From the NCBI RefSeq assembly GCF_900239345.1, contig NZ_OESZ01000023.1, forward strand, positions 124,001 through 188,000: a stretch of 64,000 bases of DNA, in the 5' to 3' direction. The stretch is from Tenacibaculum dicentrarchi (GTDB taxonomy: Bacteria; Bacteroidota; Bacteroidia; Flavobacteriales; Flavobacteriaceae). Made by a program: the position numbers and the translations under genes. The notes under the pieces were generated by a model. It ran no database searches and was not told the DNA's origin. It worked only from the letters and a program-made list of their open reading frames with translations. This document shows positions 15,660 to 24,187 of the stretch, piece after piece; position 1 is the stretch's first letter, and each line of letters starts with the position of its first letter.

Positions 15660-18077
15660 ATGACAAAACAAAGCTTCAGCGCTTTATTTTGTGTATTGTT
15701 TCATCTTTTATTTTTTAGTCAAAAAATGCTTTCTCAAAAAAAGCAGGATCTTACTATAACTATAATTGATAAAACAACACATAAAGTGCTACCTAATGCT
15801 CATGTGAGTATCGGGAGGAAACACGCCTACACAAACCTTAACGGAAATGCTATTTTTCATCAAATATTTAACCAAATATCCGAAGAAAAAAGCCCTAAAA
15901 AACTGCTTAAAATTACGCACGTAGGCTATGTTAATTATCAGAAAATAGTTGATTTTTCTAAAAAAAATGCCCTACTAATCATTGCGATTACACCAGATAA
16001 CGCCATATTAAACGAGGTTATTATTACACAAAAACCTGTAAAAAATTTTATTAAATACAGTGGCAATAAGCAAAAAATTAACACGGAATTTTTAGCTCAA
16101 AACAGGGATAATAGCCTAATGCAAACGCTTCAAAATATTGCTGGAATTAGTGCGATAACTATCGGTTCGGGGCAGTCAAAACCTACTATAAGAGGGCTTG
16201 GTTTTAACAGGGTTGTGGTGGTTGAAAATGGTATAAAACATGAAGCGCAACAATGGGGTGCCGATCATGGTTTAGAAATTGATCAATACAATGTTGAAAG
16301 TATTGAAATTACCAAAGGAGCAGCTTCGTTAATGTACGGTTCTGATGCTATTGCGGGGGTCATTAATATCAAAAATAATACCCTACCCGATGTAAATTCT
16401 TTAGCAGGAGAAGTGAATATCACTCATAAAAATAACAATAATTTATACGGAATTTCATTCGGTGTAAAGCAACGCTACAAACATTGGTATTATAAAACTC
16501 GAATTACGCATCAGCAATATGGCGATTACAAAGTGCCTGTTGATAAAATAACGTATGACAATTATATTTTTGATTTACATCAAAATTATTTGCGAAATAC
16601 CGCAGGGAAAAATCATAATATCGGTTTTAGTTTAGGATATACCGATGATGCCCTGAACTCCACCACTTACATTAGCAATGTTCATGCTAAAAACGGTTTT
16701 TTTGCCAATGCTCACGGGCTAGAAGTGCGAACTTCTAAAATTGATTACGATAAAAGTAGCAACGATATTGATTTACCACTTCATAAAGTAAATCATTTTA
16801 AAATAAATAATAATACCCATTTTACGTTTAAAAACAACACGCTAGATATCGAAATTGGTTTCCAAAAAAATGATAGAGAAGAACATTCTGAGCCTATTGC
16901 ACACGGATATATGTCAAAACCGACAAGCACTATGGAACGCCGTTTTAATAAAAATACCTATAATTTTAATATCAAAAATGAGAATTATTATTTTGATAAT
17001 TATAAAATAGCAACAGGAATTAATGTAGAATATCAGCATAATAAAATTGCTGGTTGGGGCTTTCTTATTCCTGAATATACCCGTTTTACTATGGGAGCTT
17101 TTGTATATAATCAACTAAAAATTAATACCAATTTACATATTGATGCTGGTATTCGTTACGATTACGGAAACCTAAAAACACAACCCTATTACGAATCATT
17201 TGTATCTCCTGTTAATAAAAATGGTGTTATTTCGATGCAAAAACTACAGCGTTCCACAAAAAACAACTTGCATTTTGATAATTTTAGTGCATCCGCAGGA
17301 ATTAGTTATTTGTTAAAAAATACGCTTTATAAAATAAATATTGGTAAAAGTTTTCGAATTCCGCTAGCCAATGAGCTTGCTTCTAATGGCGTAAATTATC
17401 ATATGTATCGATATGAGCAAGGAAAAATTGATTTAAAACCCGAAAGCTCGTATCAAATAGATGCAGAATTTAAAGCTGATTTTTCTAAATTTAATAATTT
17501 TAAAAAAGCAAGTATTCAACTAACGCCTTTTGCTAATTATTTTGATAATTATATTTATTTAACCCCAACTTCTGGCTATTATGAAACGCTTCAGAAATAT
17601 AAATATACTCAAAATAAGGTTTTTAGATATGGTGGCGAAATTACCTTAGAATATACTCCTATTAAAAAAATAGCCTTTACTGCTTCTTTAGAATACGTAA
17701 AATCGAGACAATTAAACGGTGAAAAGAAGAATTTTGCACTGCCGTTTTCGCCACCATTAACAGGTGTTTTTTCTTTTGAATACACCTTTAAGGATTGGGC
17801 ATTTTTTGAAAAAACTAAATTTTTCTCGAATCTAAGAAACACAGTAAATCAACATGATATTGTTCCTCCTGAAAAACCAACCAATGGAGCTACCGTAATT
17901 AATGCAGGATTACACACTAATATTTCGGTTTTTTCAAAAAAAAATCCGCTAAAAATTCAAGGGAAATTAAATAATATTTTCAATAAAACGGTTTTTAACC
18001 ACACCAGTTTTTATCGGTTAATTGAAGTTCCTGAACCTAATAGAAATTTTTCAATAAGTATTATACAAACATTTTAA
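15660..18077 (+). CDS. TonB-dependent outer-membrane receptor
   Basis: An 805-residue receptor. A signal peptide (about 1-25) is followed by a CarboxypepD_reg-like domain (DLTITIIDKTTHKVLPNAHV, about 28-110). The plug (about 125-235) contains LMQTLQNIAGISAITIGSGQ, KPTIRGLGFNRVVVVENGIK and GAASLMYGSDAIAGVINI. The rest is a beta-barrel ending in aromatic FSISIIQTF. The barrel contains His-rich loops. With a His-rich exported protein before it and three His-containing lipoproteins after it, a metal or metallophore is a more likely substrate than a glycan; no SusD is present. Confidence 0.92.
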   Translation: MTKQSFSALFCVLFHLLFFSQKMLSQKKQDLTITIIDKTTHKVLPNAHVSIGRKHAYTNLNGNAIFHQIFNQISEEKSPKKLLKITHVGYVNYQKIVDFSKKNALLIIAITPDNAILNEVIITQKPVKNFIKYSGNKQKINTEFLAQNRDNSLMQTLQNIAGISAITIGSGQSKPTIRGLGFNRVVVVENGIKHEAQQWGADHGLEIDQYNVESIEITKGAASLMYGSDAIAGVINIKNNTLPDVNSLAGEVNITHKNNNNLYGISFGVKQRYKHWYYKTRITHQQYGDYKVPVDKITYDNYIFDLHQNYLRNTAGKNHNIGFSLGYTDDALNSTTYISNVHAKNGFFANAHGLEVRTSKIDYDKSSNDIDLPLHKVNHFKINNNTHFTFKNNTLDIEIGFQKNDREEHSEPIAHGYMSKPTSTMERRFNKNTYNFNIKNENYYFDNYKIATGINVEYQHNKIAGWGFLIPEYTRFTMGAFVYNQLKINTNLHIDAGIRYDYGNLKTQPYYESFVSPVNKNGVISMQKLQRSTKNNLHFDNFSASAGISYLLKNTLYKINIGKSFRIPLANELASNGVNYHMYRYEQGKIDLKPESSYQIDAEFKADFSKFNNFKKASIQLTPFANYFDNYIYLTPTSGYYETLQKYKYTQNKVFRYGGEITLEYTPIKKIAFTASLEYVKSRQLNGEKKNFALPFSPPLTGVFSFEYTFKDWAFFEKTKFFSNLRNTVNQHDIVPPEKPTNGATVINAGLHTNISVFSKKNPLKIQGKLNNIFNKTVFNHTSFYRLIEVPEPNRNFSISIIQTF

Positions 18078-18127
18078 ACAACTTAATTATAATCACTTTT
18101 TTATTCAAACATTTTAATTTTTACACC

Positions 18128-18952
18128 ATGAAAAACACATTTAAAACATTGTTTTTACTAGTAACTTCTTTTTTTATCATATCGTGTAATAACGAAGATC
18201 CAACGCCTGATAGTTTTGAAGAAAATATCAATCAAGAGAGATTTAAAGGCTTAGAAATTGGTAATTCTGATTTTATTTTGCCACAATCAAACGTAGATAT
18301 TCATATTGAATTTGACTATTTAGGAACGAGTAAAGTAACTAAAATTTATTTCGATGTTGAAGATTATAACACATCCAAAGCCAATAAAGGCGAAGTTATT
18401 TGGGGCTTGAAAAATCATGTAGTTCCTGTTAAAAATTATGAAAATCAATTAAACCCGCACATTCATTATCATTTATATTTTGATGAAGAAAACAAACAAA
18501 ACCCTTCATTTAAAGCTGCTACAGGCGTTTATAACTTTAAAATTACCGTTGAACATGAAGACGGAACAAAAAGTGTTATCACTAAAAAATTAAGTATTCT
18601 TCAAAAATTTAAACACTTAGAAATTGGCGAAAATAATACTGTAAATTTTGGTGAAGATGAACTACATACTGAATTTGAATATATTTCTGAACCAAATACG
18701 GTAACACAAATTAAGTATGAATTATGGTTTAAAGAATGGAGAGAAAACCAAAAAGTAGCCATCGGAAAATGGAATAGCGTAGTAACCATACTTCCTAAAA
18801 ATTTATATGAAGGAATTAAAAATCCGCACATACATTATCATTATGATTTATTAGCAGAATCGCCAAAACAAGAATATTGGCTAAACATTTATGTGCAAGA
18901 AAAAGGTGAAAAAGAAATGGTAAAATTATCTGTTCTTTTTAAAATAAAATAA
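18128..18952 (+). CDS. Lipoprotein with two tandem DUF4625-like domains
   Basis: A 274-residue lipoprotein (lipobox Cys20 in TSFFIISC). The mature part is two homologous halves: FKGLEIGN (39-46) matches FKHLEIGE (161-168), and the motif NPHIHYH occurs in both (109-115 and 232-238). Each half also has a DIHIEFDY or ELHTEFEY segment. This gives two predicted His clusters per protein and fits DUF4625, a Bacteroidota lipoprotein family. It is encoded 50 nt after the TonB receptor and probably sits on the outer membrane as its metal-binding partner (inference). Confidence 0.7.
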   Translation: MKNTFKTLFLLVTSFFIISCNNEDPTPDSFEENINQERFKGLEIGNSDFILPQSNVDIHIEFDYLGTSKVTKIYFDVEDYNTSKANKGEVIWGLKNHVVPVKNYENQLNPHIHYHLYFDEENKQNPSFKAATGVYNFKITVEHEDGTKSVITKKLSILQKFKHLEIGENNTVNFGEDELHTEFEYISEPNTVTQIKYELWFKEWRENQKVAIGKWNSVVTILPKNLYEGIKNPHIHYHYDLLAESPKQEYWLNIYVQEKGEKEMVKLSVLFKIK

Positions 18953-18995
18953 TCGAAATTAATAATAACCAAAATCAATAATAAAACCAATTAAA

Positions 18996-19766
18996 ATGAA
19001 TTACAAAAAATTTTTAAACATCTTTATTTTAGCAACTGTATTTGCAATAACCATGATTTCTTGTACAAAAGAAGAAATTATAATAGCACCCGCTTTAGGA
19101 ATTATTAATTTAGAATTTGGCGCTGGGCATAGTAGCGATAAAACCATAAAACAAGGAGGAAATATCCATATCGGAGCAGGAATTTTTGCCGATGAAAAAA
19201 TTAAAAATATTCTTGTTGAAATTTATTTAAAAGACAGCGTAAAGGGCGATTGGAAACTAAAAGAACTATTTACAGAAGGTTATCAAGGTGCCAAAGAAGT
19301 AAATTTTCATAAACATGTCGATATTTCTTACGATGCCAAAGCTACCGATTATATTTTTTCAATAACTGTGGAAGATGAAAAAGGGAAAAAGAAAACAAGA
19401 GAAGATGTTTTAAAAGTAATGCCTTATGATATTTTACTAAAAGATATTACATACGGAACTGCTAGTAACAATGATAAAACAGCTATTATTGGTGAAAATT
19501 TAAACATTCAAGGGCTTATAAAATCAAGAGAATCTATAAAAAATGTAGTGGTATCAGTTTCAGAATTTATAGAAGGAGAAGGTTGGAAATATCATATCGA
19601 AAAAGAATTTAATTATTCTGATAAAAATATTAAAGAAATCAACCTAAACGAAAAATTAATGATTACCAATGCTTTAAAATCAAATAAAACATACGATTTA
19701 GATATTATTGTTCAAGATAAAAACAAGGAACGAGTAATTAAATCGTACGCATTAACAGTAAAATAA
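18996..19766 (+). CDS. Lipoprotein with two tandem DUF4625-like domains, second copy
   Basis: A 256-residue lipoprotein (lipobox ITMISC, Cys about 23). Two halves of about 110 residues each begin with similar strands (LGIINLEFGAGHSSDKTIKQ and LLKDITYGTASNNDKTAIIG). The first half keeps several His (GAGHSSD, NIHIGAG, NFHKHVDISYDA); the second half has mostly lost them. It follows the preceding lipoprotein gene by 43 nt. It is most likely a diverged duplicate of the neighbouring DUF4625 proteins. Its role is inferred from context only. Confidence 0.6.
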   Translation: MNYKKFLNIFILATVFAITMISCTKEEIIIAPALGIINLEFGAGHSSDKTIKQGGNIHIGAGIFADEKIKNILVEIYLKDSVKGDWKLKELFTEGYQGAKEVNFHKHVDISYDAKATDYIFSITVEDEKGKKKTREDVLKVMPYDILLKDITYGTASNNDKTAIIGENLNIQGLIKSRESIKNVVVSVSEFIEGEGWKYHIEKEFNYSDKNIKEINLNEKLMITNALKSNKTYDLDIIVQDKNKERVIKSYALTVK

Positions 19767-19788
19767 GCAGCAAGTAATAAACATTAAA

Positions 19789-19824
19789 AAAGCCTACTTG
19801 AATTTCTTTCTTGTAGGCTTTATT
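19789..19824 (+). terminator. Hairpin between second and third DUF4625 lipoprotein genes
   Basis: AAAGCCTAC (19789-19797) pairs with GTAGGCTTT (19813-19821) across a 15-nt loop. The T-run is weak, so it may attenuate rather than stop transcription into the third lipoprotein gene. Confidence 0.6.
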
Positions 19825-19840
19825 ATAATAATTATATAAA

Positions 19841-20326
19841 ATGACGTTATTAAAATCAACCATCAAATCAACAGGAATTTTATTGTTTTTAAGCTTATTT
19901 CTGATAAGTTGTAATGATGAATCCGAAGAAATTGACAAAGAAAAACCAAGTATTAGCATTAATTATACTGGCGGATTTCCACAATCCTGTACCGTATTAA
20001 AAAAAGGTAAAAAATACACGATAAAAGTAAAAGTTGCCGACAACATCGGTTTGGCTTCCTATGCCATTGATATTCATAATAATTTTGACCATCATACACA
20101 CGATGATCAAGGAAGTTTGTGCGATTTAAGCCCTATAAAAACGCCTGTTTCTCCGCTTATTTTTATGGAAAATTATGATATTACAAACAATCCTAAAACT
20201 TATGAAATTTCACAAGAAATTTCAATTCCTACAAATATTGATTCAGGTGATTATCATTGTCAAATTTCAGTAATTGATATTACGGGTTGGCAAAACAGAA
20301 CATCGGTTGATATTAAAATTCAGTAA
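19841..20326 (+). CDS. DUF4625 lipoprotein, single domain
   Basis: A 161-residue lipoprotein (lipobox LFLISC). The mature domain is a textbook DUF4625 sequence: EKPSISINYTGGFPQSCTVL, KVADNIGLASYAIDIHNNFD, HHTHDDQG, and a C-terminal Ig-like strand set ending YHCQISVIDITGWQNRTSVD. The HNNFDHHTH cluster is a likely metal site. It is the last gene of the TonB block and is followed by a hairpin terminator. Confidence 0.8.
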   Translation: MTLLKSTIKSTGILLFLSLFLISCNDESEEIDKEKPSISINYTGGFPQSCTVLKKGKKYTIKVKVADNIGLASYAIDIHNNFDHHTHDDQGSLCDLSPIKTPVSPLIFMENYDITNNPKTYEISQEISIPTNIDSGDYHCQISVIDITGWQNRTSVDIKIQ

Positions 20327-20338
20327 TTACGAAAGCCT

Positions 20339-20377
20339 AAAAATCTGATATATTTAAAAATATATTAGATTTTTTTT
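20339..20377 (+). terminator. Rho-independent terminator of the TonB/DUF4625 block
   Basis: An AT-rich hairpin formed by AAATCTGATATAT and ATATATTAGATTT is followed by eight T residues. It separates the block from the convergent gene at 20411. Confidence 0.7.
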
Positions 20378-20410
20378 GATTTTTAAATTACAAACCATGA
20401 TGATAAAAAA

Positions 20411-21013
20411 TTAATAAATAGATTTTTTTTCAATTCGCTTAAGCCCTTTTGTCAATATTTTATACATCATATCGGGTATCACATTAACCTTAAAATCACC
20501 CCCAATATCTGTTCCATTTTCTTTATCTAAAAAACCAATTACTTCTTGGCTCAACATCATTTTTTGACTCCCTAAATCATAAATATTTATAACTACTTTT
20601 ATTTCTCTATTTTTAGAGTTTTGGGAATCTTCAAGCAAAAAAATATTGATTAAATAATTATAATTTGTTGTTTTTTTAAAATTTATTAAATCTTCTTTTG
20701 TAGGGTTTTCTGAAATTTCAAAAGGATATTGCTTCCCTTGATTATCTTTAAAATTTTCTTTTTTAACCACTTTTCCTTTCGTCCAAATCATAAATTTATC
20801 AAAAACAATAGTGTTTAAATTATCATCAACAGTTCCCCTAATTCCACGAATATTTAACATATTTAATGCCCATTTTCCGTTAGTGCTGTTGGTGTTTTTA
20901 AAATCAATTCCGTGGGCAACCGTGTTATAATTATACGTACAAACAACTCTTTTAAAAGAACATGAAATTATTAAAGTTAATACAAGAAAAGCAAAAAGTA
21001 TTTTTTTAAACAT
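20411..21013 (-). CDS. Hypothetical lipoprotein
   Basis: I do not recognise a family. The ATG at 21013 gives MFKKILFAFLVLTLIISC, a good lipoprotein signal, and about 200 residues. An upstream TTG would add 11 residues but spoil the signal. The mature part is mixed alpha/beta with no clear motif; it contains GKWALNMLNIRGIRGTVDDN and EIKVVINIYDLGSQKMML. It lies about 30 nt downstream of the glycosyltransferase gene and is probably cotranscribed with it. Confidence 0.6.
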   Translation of the reverse strand: MFKKILFAFLVLTLIISCSFKRVVCTYNYNTVAHGIDFKNTNSTNGKWALNMLNIRGIRGTVDDNLNTIVFDKFMIWTKGKVVKKENFKDNQGKQYPFEISENPTKEDLINFKKTTNYNYLINIFLLEDSQNSKNREIKVVINIYDLGSQKMMLSQEVIGFLDKENGTDIGGDFKVNVIPDMMYKILTKGLKRIEKKSIY

Positions 21014-21042
21014 CTGATTTTTTTGATAGGTTACATCAAAAA

Positions 21043-22278
21043 TCAAGCCTTATTCTTCGCCTCAATCCACTTGCTCATGTATTTTGTGGCTTGCATGGTT
21101 TGATGCTGTAATAAACTTCCCAAAAAATTTTGTGTGCGATGTTCGCTTAAATTTTCTTGGATTTTTTTTAGCTGATTTATAAAAGGAACTTCAATTTGTT
21201 GTTTATCATAAATAGTATTGATAATTTCAATGCCGTTTTCTTGGTGTTTTTTCCACAGATTTTCATCAGAATAAATTACTACCGCTTTATTGGCAAATTC
21301 TTCAAAATCATCTTCAATAAAACCATTCCAAGGCAAAGTATCGTGCATTCCTTCTGCGCCAATATTTGTAGTAACACTTGGCGTTCCGCAAATCATCGCT
21401 TCTGTTAATTTCCCTTTTATTCCTGCTCCAAAACGTATTGAAGCTAAAACAATTTTTGCATTTTTTACAACTTCTATAGCATCCGAAGCAAAACCTTTTA
21501 CTAAAAATCCATCTTTTTTATTATGTAATTGATTTATTTGCTGAGTTGCATACGCTCCATAAATATGAATTTCGGCTTTTGGAAGTTGCTTCCGAATTTC
21601 TTTCCAAATATAATTTTTCAACATTAAAACGGCATCCACATTTGGAGCGTGAAAAAAATTTCCGATAAATATAAAATTTTCTCGCTCTTTAAAAGATTTC
21701 CAATTATTGATGATTTTATCATCAATTTCATCTAATAAAAAAGGCAAATGATACAGTAAATTTTCATCGATTTTAAAAACATCTTGAAGTAATTTCATTT
21801 CATAAGTAGAAATTATCAAACTCAAATCACATCTTAAAACAGAAGCAATTTCTCGTTTTGCATCCACAGATTTTAATAACGCATCCGTAGAAAAATTTTG
21901 ACCTTTTTTTAATTGCTGATGACGGGTTTTACGTAAAAAATGTAAATCTTCGGTATCTAAAATCCGTAAGGCATCAGGGCAATTTTCGGCAACACGCCAA
22001 CCAAATTGTTCTTCCATCATAAAACGGTCAAAAAGCACAATTGACGGATTTAGGTTTTTGATAAAATCATCAAAAGAAGCCGAATTTAATGCAATTGACG
22101 CTTCATTTACATCAATTTCTGATAAATTAAACGCCTTTTCGCCCTTTTGTGCTGGCGATGCAAAGGTTATTTTATAATCATTTTTTTTAAATAATTCAAT
22201 TAATTGTAACATTCTGCTTCCTGCCGCAGAAGAGTTTGGTTCTACCCAAACATATCCGATAATTAATAATTGCTTCAT
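21043..22278 (-). CDS. Glycosyltransferase family 1/4-like protein
   Basis: A 411-residue cytosolic protein with a GT-B fold. The N-terminus LLIIGYVWVEPNSSAAGSRM is the acceptor domain, and the C-terminal half has FIFIGNFFHAPNVDAVLMLK, HIYGAYATQQI and the donor-binding segment GAGIKGKLTEAMICGTPSVT. This is the layout of GT4-type transferases that use nucleotide sugars. The acceptor is unknown, and no polysaccharide cluster surrounds it. An unidentified lipoprotein gene follows. Confidence 0.8.
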   Translation of the reverse strand: MKQLLIIGYVWVEPNSSAAGSRMLQLIELFKKNDYKITFASPAQKGEKAFNLSEIDVNEASIALNSASFDDFIKNLNPSIVLFDRFMMEEQFGWRVAENCPDALRILDTEDLHFLRKTRHQQLKKGQNFSTDALLKSVDAKREIASVLRCDLSLIISTYEMKLLQDVFKIDENLLYHLPFLLDEIDDKIINNWKSFKERENFIFIGNFFHAPNVDAVLMLKNYIWKEIRKQLPKAEIHIYGAYATQQINQLHNKKDGFLVKGFASDAIEVVKNAKIVLASIRFGAGIKGKLTEAMICGTPSVTTNIGAEGMHDTLPWNGFIEDDFEEFANKAVVIYSDENLWKKHQENGIEIINTIYDKQQIEVPFINQLKKIQENLSEHRTQNFLGSLLQHQTMQATKYMSKWIEAKNKA

Positions 22279-22361
22279 AAGGGGTCAAAGTTAGGATATT
22301 TAATGTTATTTTTTGGTAAAAACTAATCGAATACATACTTCAGCAAATCAACTATTATATG

Positions 22362-22369
22362 TAATTTTG
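22362..22369 (+). promoter_or_regulatory. Candidate -7 element (TAATTTTG) for lpdA
   Basis: TAATTTTG matches TAnnTTTG and lies 94 nt before the lpdA ATG, leaving a leader of about 88 nt. The upstream element is not clear. Confidence 0.4.
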
Positions 22370-22463
22370 CAAGTATTATTCTTGATTTTCAACTTAAAAA
22401 CTAAACATAAAACTGATAATTTGTAACTTTATCAGCAAAACATAAATATTAAAAATACGACTT

Positions 22464-23864
22464 ATGAAATATGATTTAATCGTTATTGGTTCTGGTCCTG
22501 GTGGATATATTGCAGCTATTAGAGCGGCACAATTAGGGTCTAATGTAGCTATTATCGAAAAATACTCGACTTTAGGAGGAACTTGTTTAAATGTTGGATG
22601 TATTCCTTCAAAAGCATTGTTAGATTCTTCACATCATTATCACGATGCTGTAAATCATTTTGATGCACACGGAATTACCGTTGAAAAACCTTCTTTCGAT
22701 TTCACCAAAATGGTAGGAAGAAAAGATAATATTGTAGAAACTACTACTGCTGGAATTAAATATTTAATGGACAAAAATAAAATTACTGTTCATGAAGGTT
22801 TGGGTTCTTTTGAAGATGCTACACACGTAAAAGTTACTAAAAATGATGGAACTTCAGAAGTAATTGAAGGTACAAATATCATTATTGCTACAGGTTCTAA
22901 ACCGTCAACTTTACCTTTTATTGAATTAGATAAAGAGCGTGTTATCACTTCTACAGAAGCTTTAAATTTAAAAGAAGTTCCTAAGCATTTATTAGTTATT
23001 GGTGGTGGAGTTATTGGACTGGAATTAGGTTCTGTTTACAAGCGTTTAGGTGCTGATGTAACGGTAATTGAATACGCTCCAAAAATTACACCTACTATGG
23101 ATGCTGATGTTTCTAAAGAACTTACTAAAGTTTTAAAGAAACAAGGAATGAAAATTAACGCCAATCACGGTGTTACTTCTGTTCAAAGAAATGGCGATGA
23201 AGTTATCGTAAAAGCGACTAACAAAAAAGGCGAAGAAGTTACTTTTACTGGTGATTATTGTTTAGTTGCTGTTGGTCGTAAGGCATTTACAAAAGGCTTA
23301 GATTTAGAAAAAGCGGGTGTAAAACTTACCGACAGAGGAATGGTTGATGTAAATGACCATTTACAAACAAGTGTTTCTAATATTTATGCAATTGGTGATG
23401 TTGTTCGTGGAGCAATGTTAGCACATAAAGCAGAAGAAGAAGGTGTTGTAGTTGCTGAATTTTTAGCAGGGCAGAAACCTCATATTGATTATAATTTAAT
23501 TCCTGGTATTGTTTATACTTGGCCAGAAGTTGCCGCTGTTGGTAAAACAGAGCAAGAATTAAAAGATGCTGATGTTGCTTATAAAGTGGGTAAATTTTCA
23601 ATGCGTGCTTTGGGTCGTTCTAGAGCAAGTGGCGATTTAGACGGTTTTGTAAAGGTTTTAGCCGATAAAAATACCGATGAAATTTTAGGAGTTCACATGG
23701 TTGGTGCACGTGTTGCCGATTTAATTATGGAAGCTGCCGTTGCCATGGAATTTAGAGCATCTGCCGAAGATTTGGCAAGAATTTGTCATGGTCACCCAAC
23801 TTATTCAGAGGCTGTAAAAGAAGCTGCAAAAGGTGCCTGGGATGGTCAGCCTTTGAATGCTTAG
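22464..23864 (+). CDS. lpdA: Dihydrolipoyl dehydrogenase (E3)
   Basis: This FAD enzyme reoxidises dihydrolipoamide for pyruvate and 2-oxoglutarate dehydrogenase and glycine cleavage. The 466-residue protein has the FAD motif VIGSGPGGYIAAIRAAQLG, the redox disulfide GGTCLNVGCIPSKAL (C41 and C46), the NAD motif LLVIGGGVIGLELGSVYKRL, and the dimer-interface catalytic CHGHPTYSEAVKEA. All key residues are present. It is monocistronic and followed by a hairpin terminator and then a repeat-rich spacer. Confidence 0.97.
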   Translation: MKYDLIVIGSGPGGYIAAIRAAQLGSNVAIIEKYSTLGGTCLNVGCIPSKALLDSSHHYHDAVNHFDAHGITVEKPSFDFTKMVGRKDNIVETTTAGIKYLMDKNKITVHEGLGSFEDATHVKVTKNDGTSEVIEGTNIIIATGSKPSTLPFIELDKERVITSTEALNLKEVPKHLLVIGGGVIGLELGSVYKRLGADVTVIEYAPKITPTMDADVSKELTKVLKKQGMKINANHGVTSVQRNGDEVIVKATNKKGEEVTFTGDYCLVAVGRKAFTKGLDLEKAGVKLTDRGMVDVNDHLQTSVSNIYAIGDVVRGAMLAHKAEEEGVVVAEFLAGQKPHIDYNLIPGIVYTWPEVAAVGKTEQELKDADVAYKVGKFSMRALGRSRASGDLDGFVKVLADKNTDEILGVHMVGARVADLIMEAAVAMEFRASAEDLARICHGHPTYSEAVKEAAKGAWDGQPLNA

Positions 23865-23891
23865 AATATTTTAAAATACATTTTTTTAAAA

Positions 23892-23923
23892 GGCAATCTC
23901 GTTTTGAGATTGTCTTTTTTTTT
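23892..23923 (+). terminator. Rho-independent terminator after lpdA
   Basis: GGCAATCTC pairs with GAGATTGTC across a GTTTT loop and is followed by ten T residues. Confidence 0.85.
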
Positions 23924-23925
23924 GG

Positions 23926-24009
23926 AGCTATTTCCCGCTTTCCGCACTCGCTTTTTTTGTTTGAAAAAAACAAAAAAGAGCTCAAACAATTGCTTCAATC
24001 GGGGCTAGG
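23926..24009 (-). repeat. 84-bp interspersed element, copy 1
   Basis: The sequence shares AGCTATTTCCCGCTTTCCGC, ACTCGCTTTTTTT, AGAGCTCAAACA and CAATCGGGGCTAGG with the copies at 34832 and 57564, which read in the opposite orientation. The centre forms an A/T hairpin. It lies 3' of lpdA, with the CCCGC end nearest that gene, the same relation to the upstream gene as in the other two copies. Confidence 0.85.
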
Positions 24010-24065
24010 ATTCGAGTTCGTCAACTTTAATTTAGCTAATTTGCCGAAATTCTCCTTTTGATGCG

Positions 24066-24090
24066 ATGCTGAAATAAATTCAGCATGACG
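24066..24090. repeat. Short inverted repeat of the ATGCTGAA...TTCAGCAT type
   Basis: ATGCTGAA and TTCAGCAT, separated by ATAAA and followed by GACG, resemble a small palindromic element that I recall being common between genes in Bacteroidota. Only one copy was noticed in this window. Confidence 0.6.
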
Positions 24091-24118
24091 TTTATCTCTT
24101 TTAAAAAATAATTAGAAG

Positions 24119-24151
24119 AAAAAAGCAACCTCATTTTGAGATTGCTTTTTG
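24119..24151 (-). terminator. Terminator of the Ig-like lipoprotein gene
   Basis: AAAAGCAACCTCA (24121-24133) pairs with TGAGATTGCTTTT (24137-24149) apart from one position. T-runs on either strand allow bidirectional action. Confidence 0.8.
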
Positions 24152-24187
24152 TATATATAAATTTTAATTTTATCTAAAACAATTTAA

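Larger units (their letters stand above)
23865..24187. other. Repeat-rich intergenic spacer
   Basis: This 323-nt gap holds no credible gene. In order it contains the lpdA terminator (about 23892-23923), one copy of the 84-bp interspersed element (23926-24009), a short inverted repeat (24066-24086), and a bidirectional terminator (24119-24151). Confidence 0.8.
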
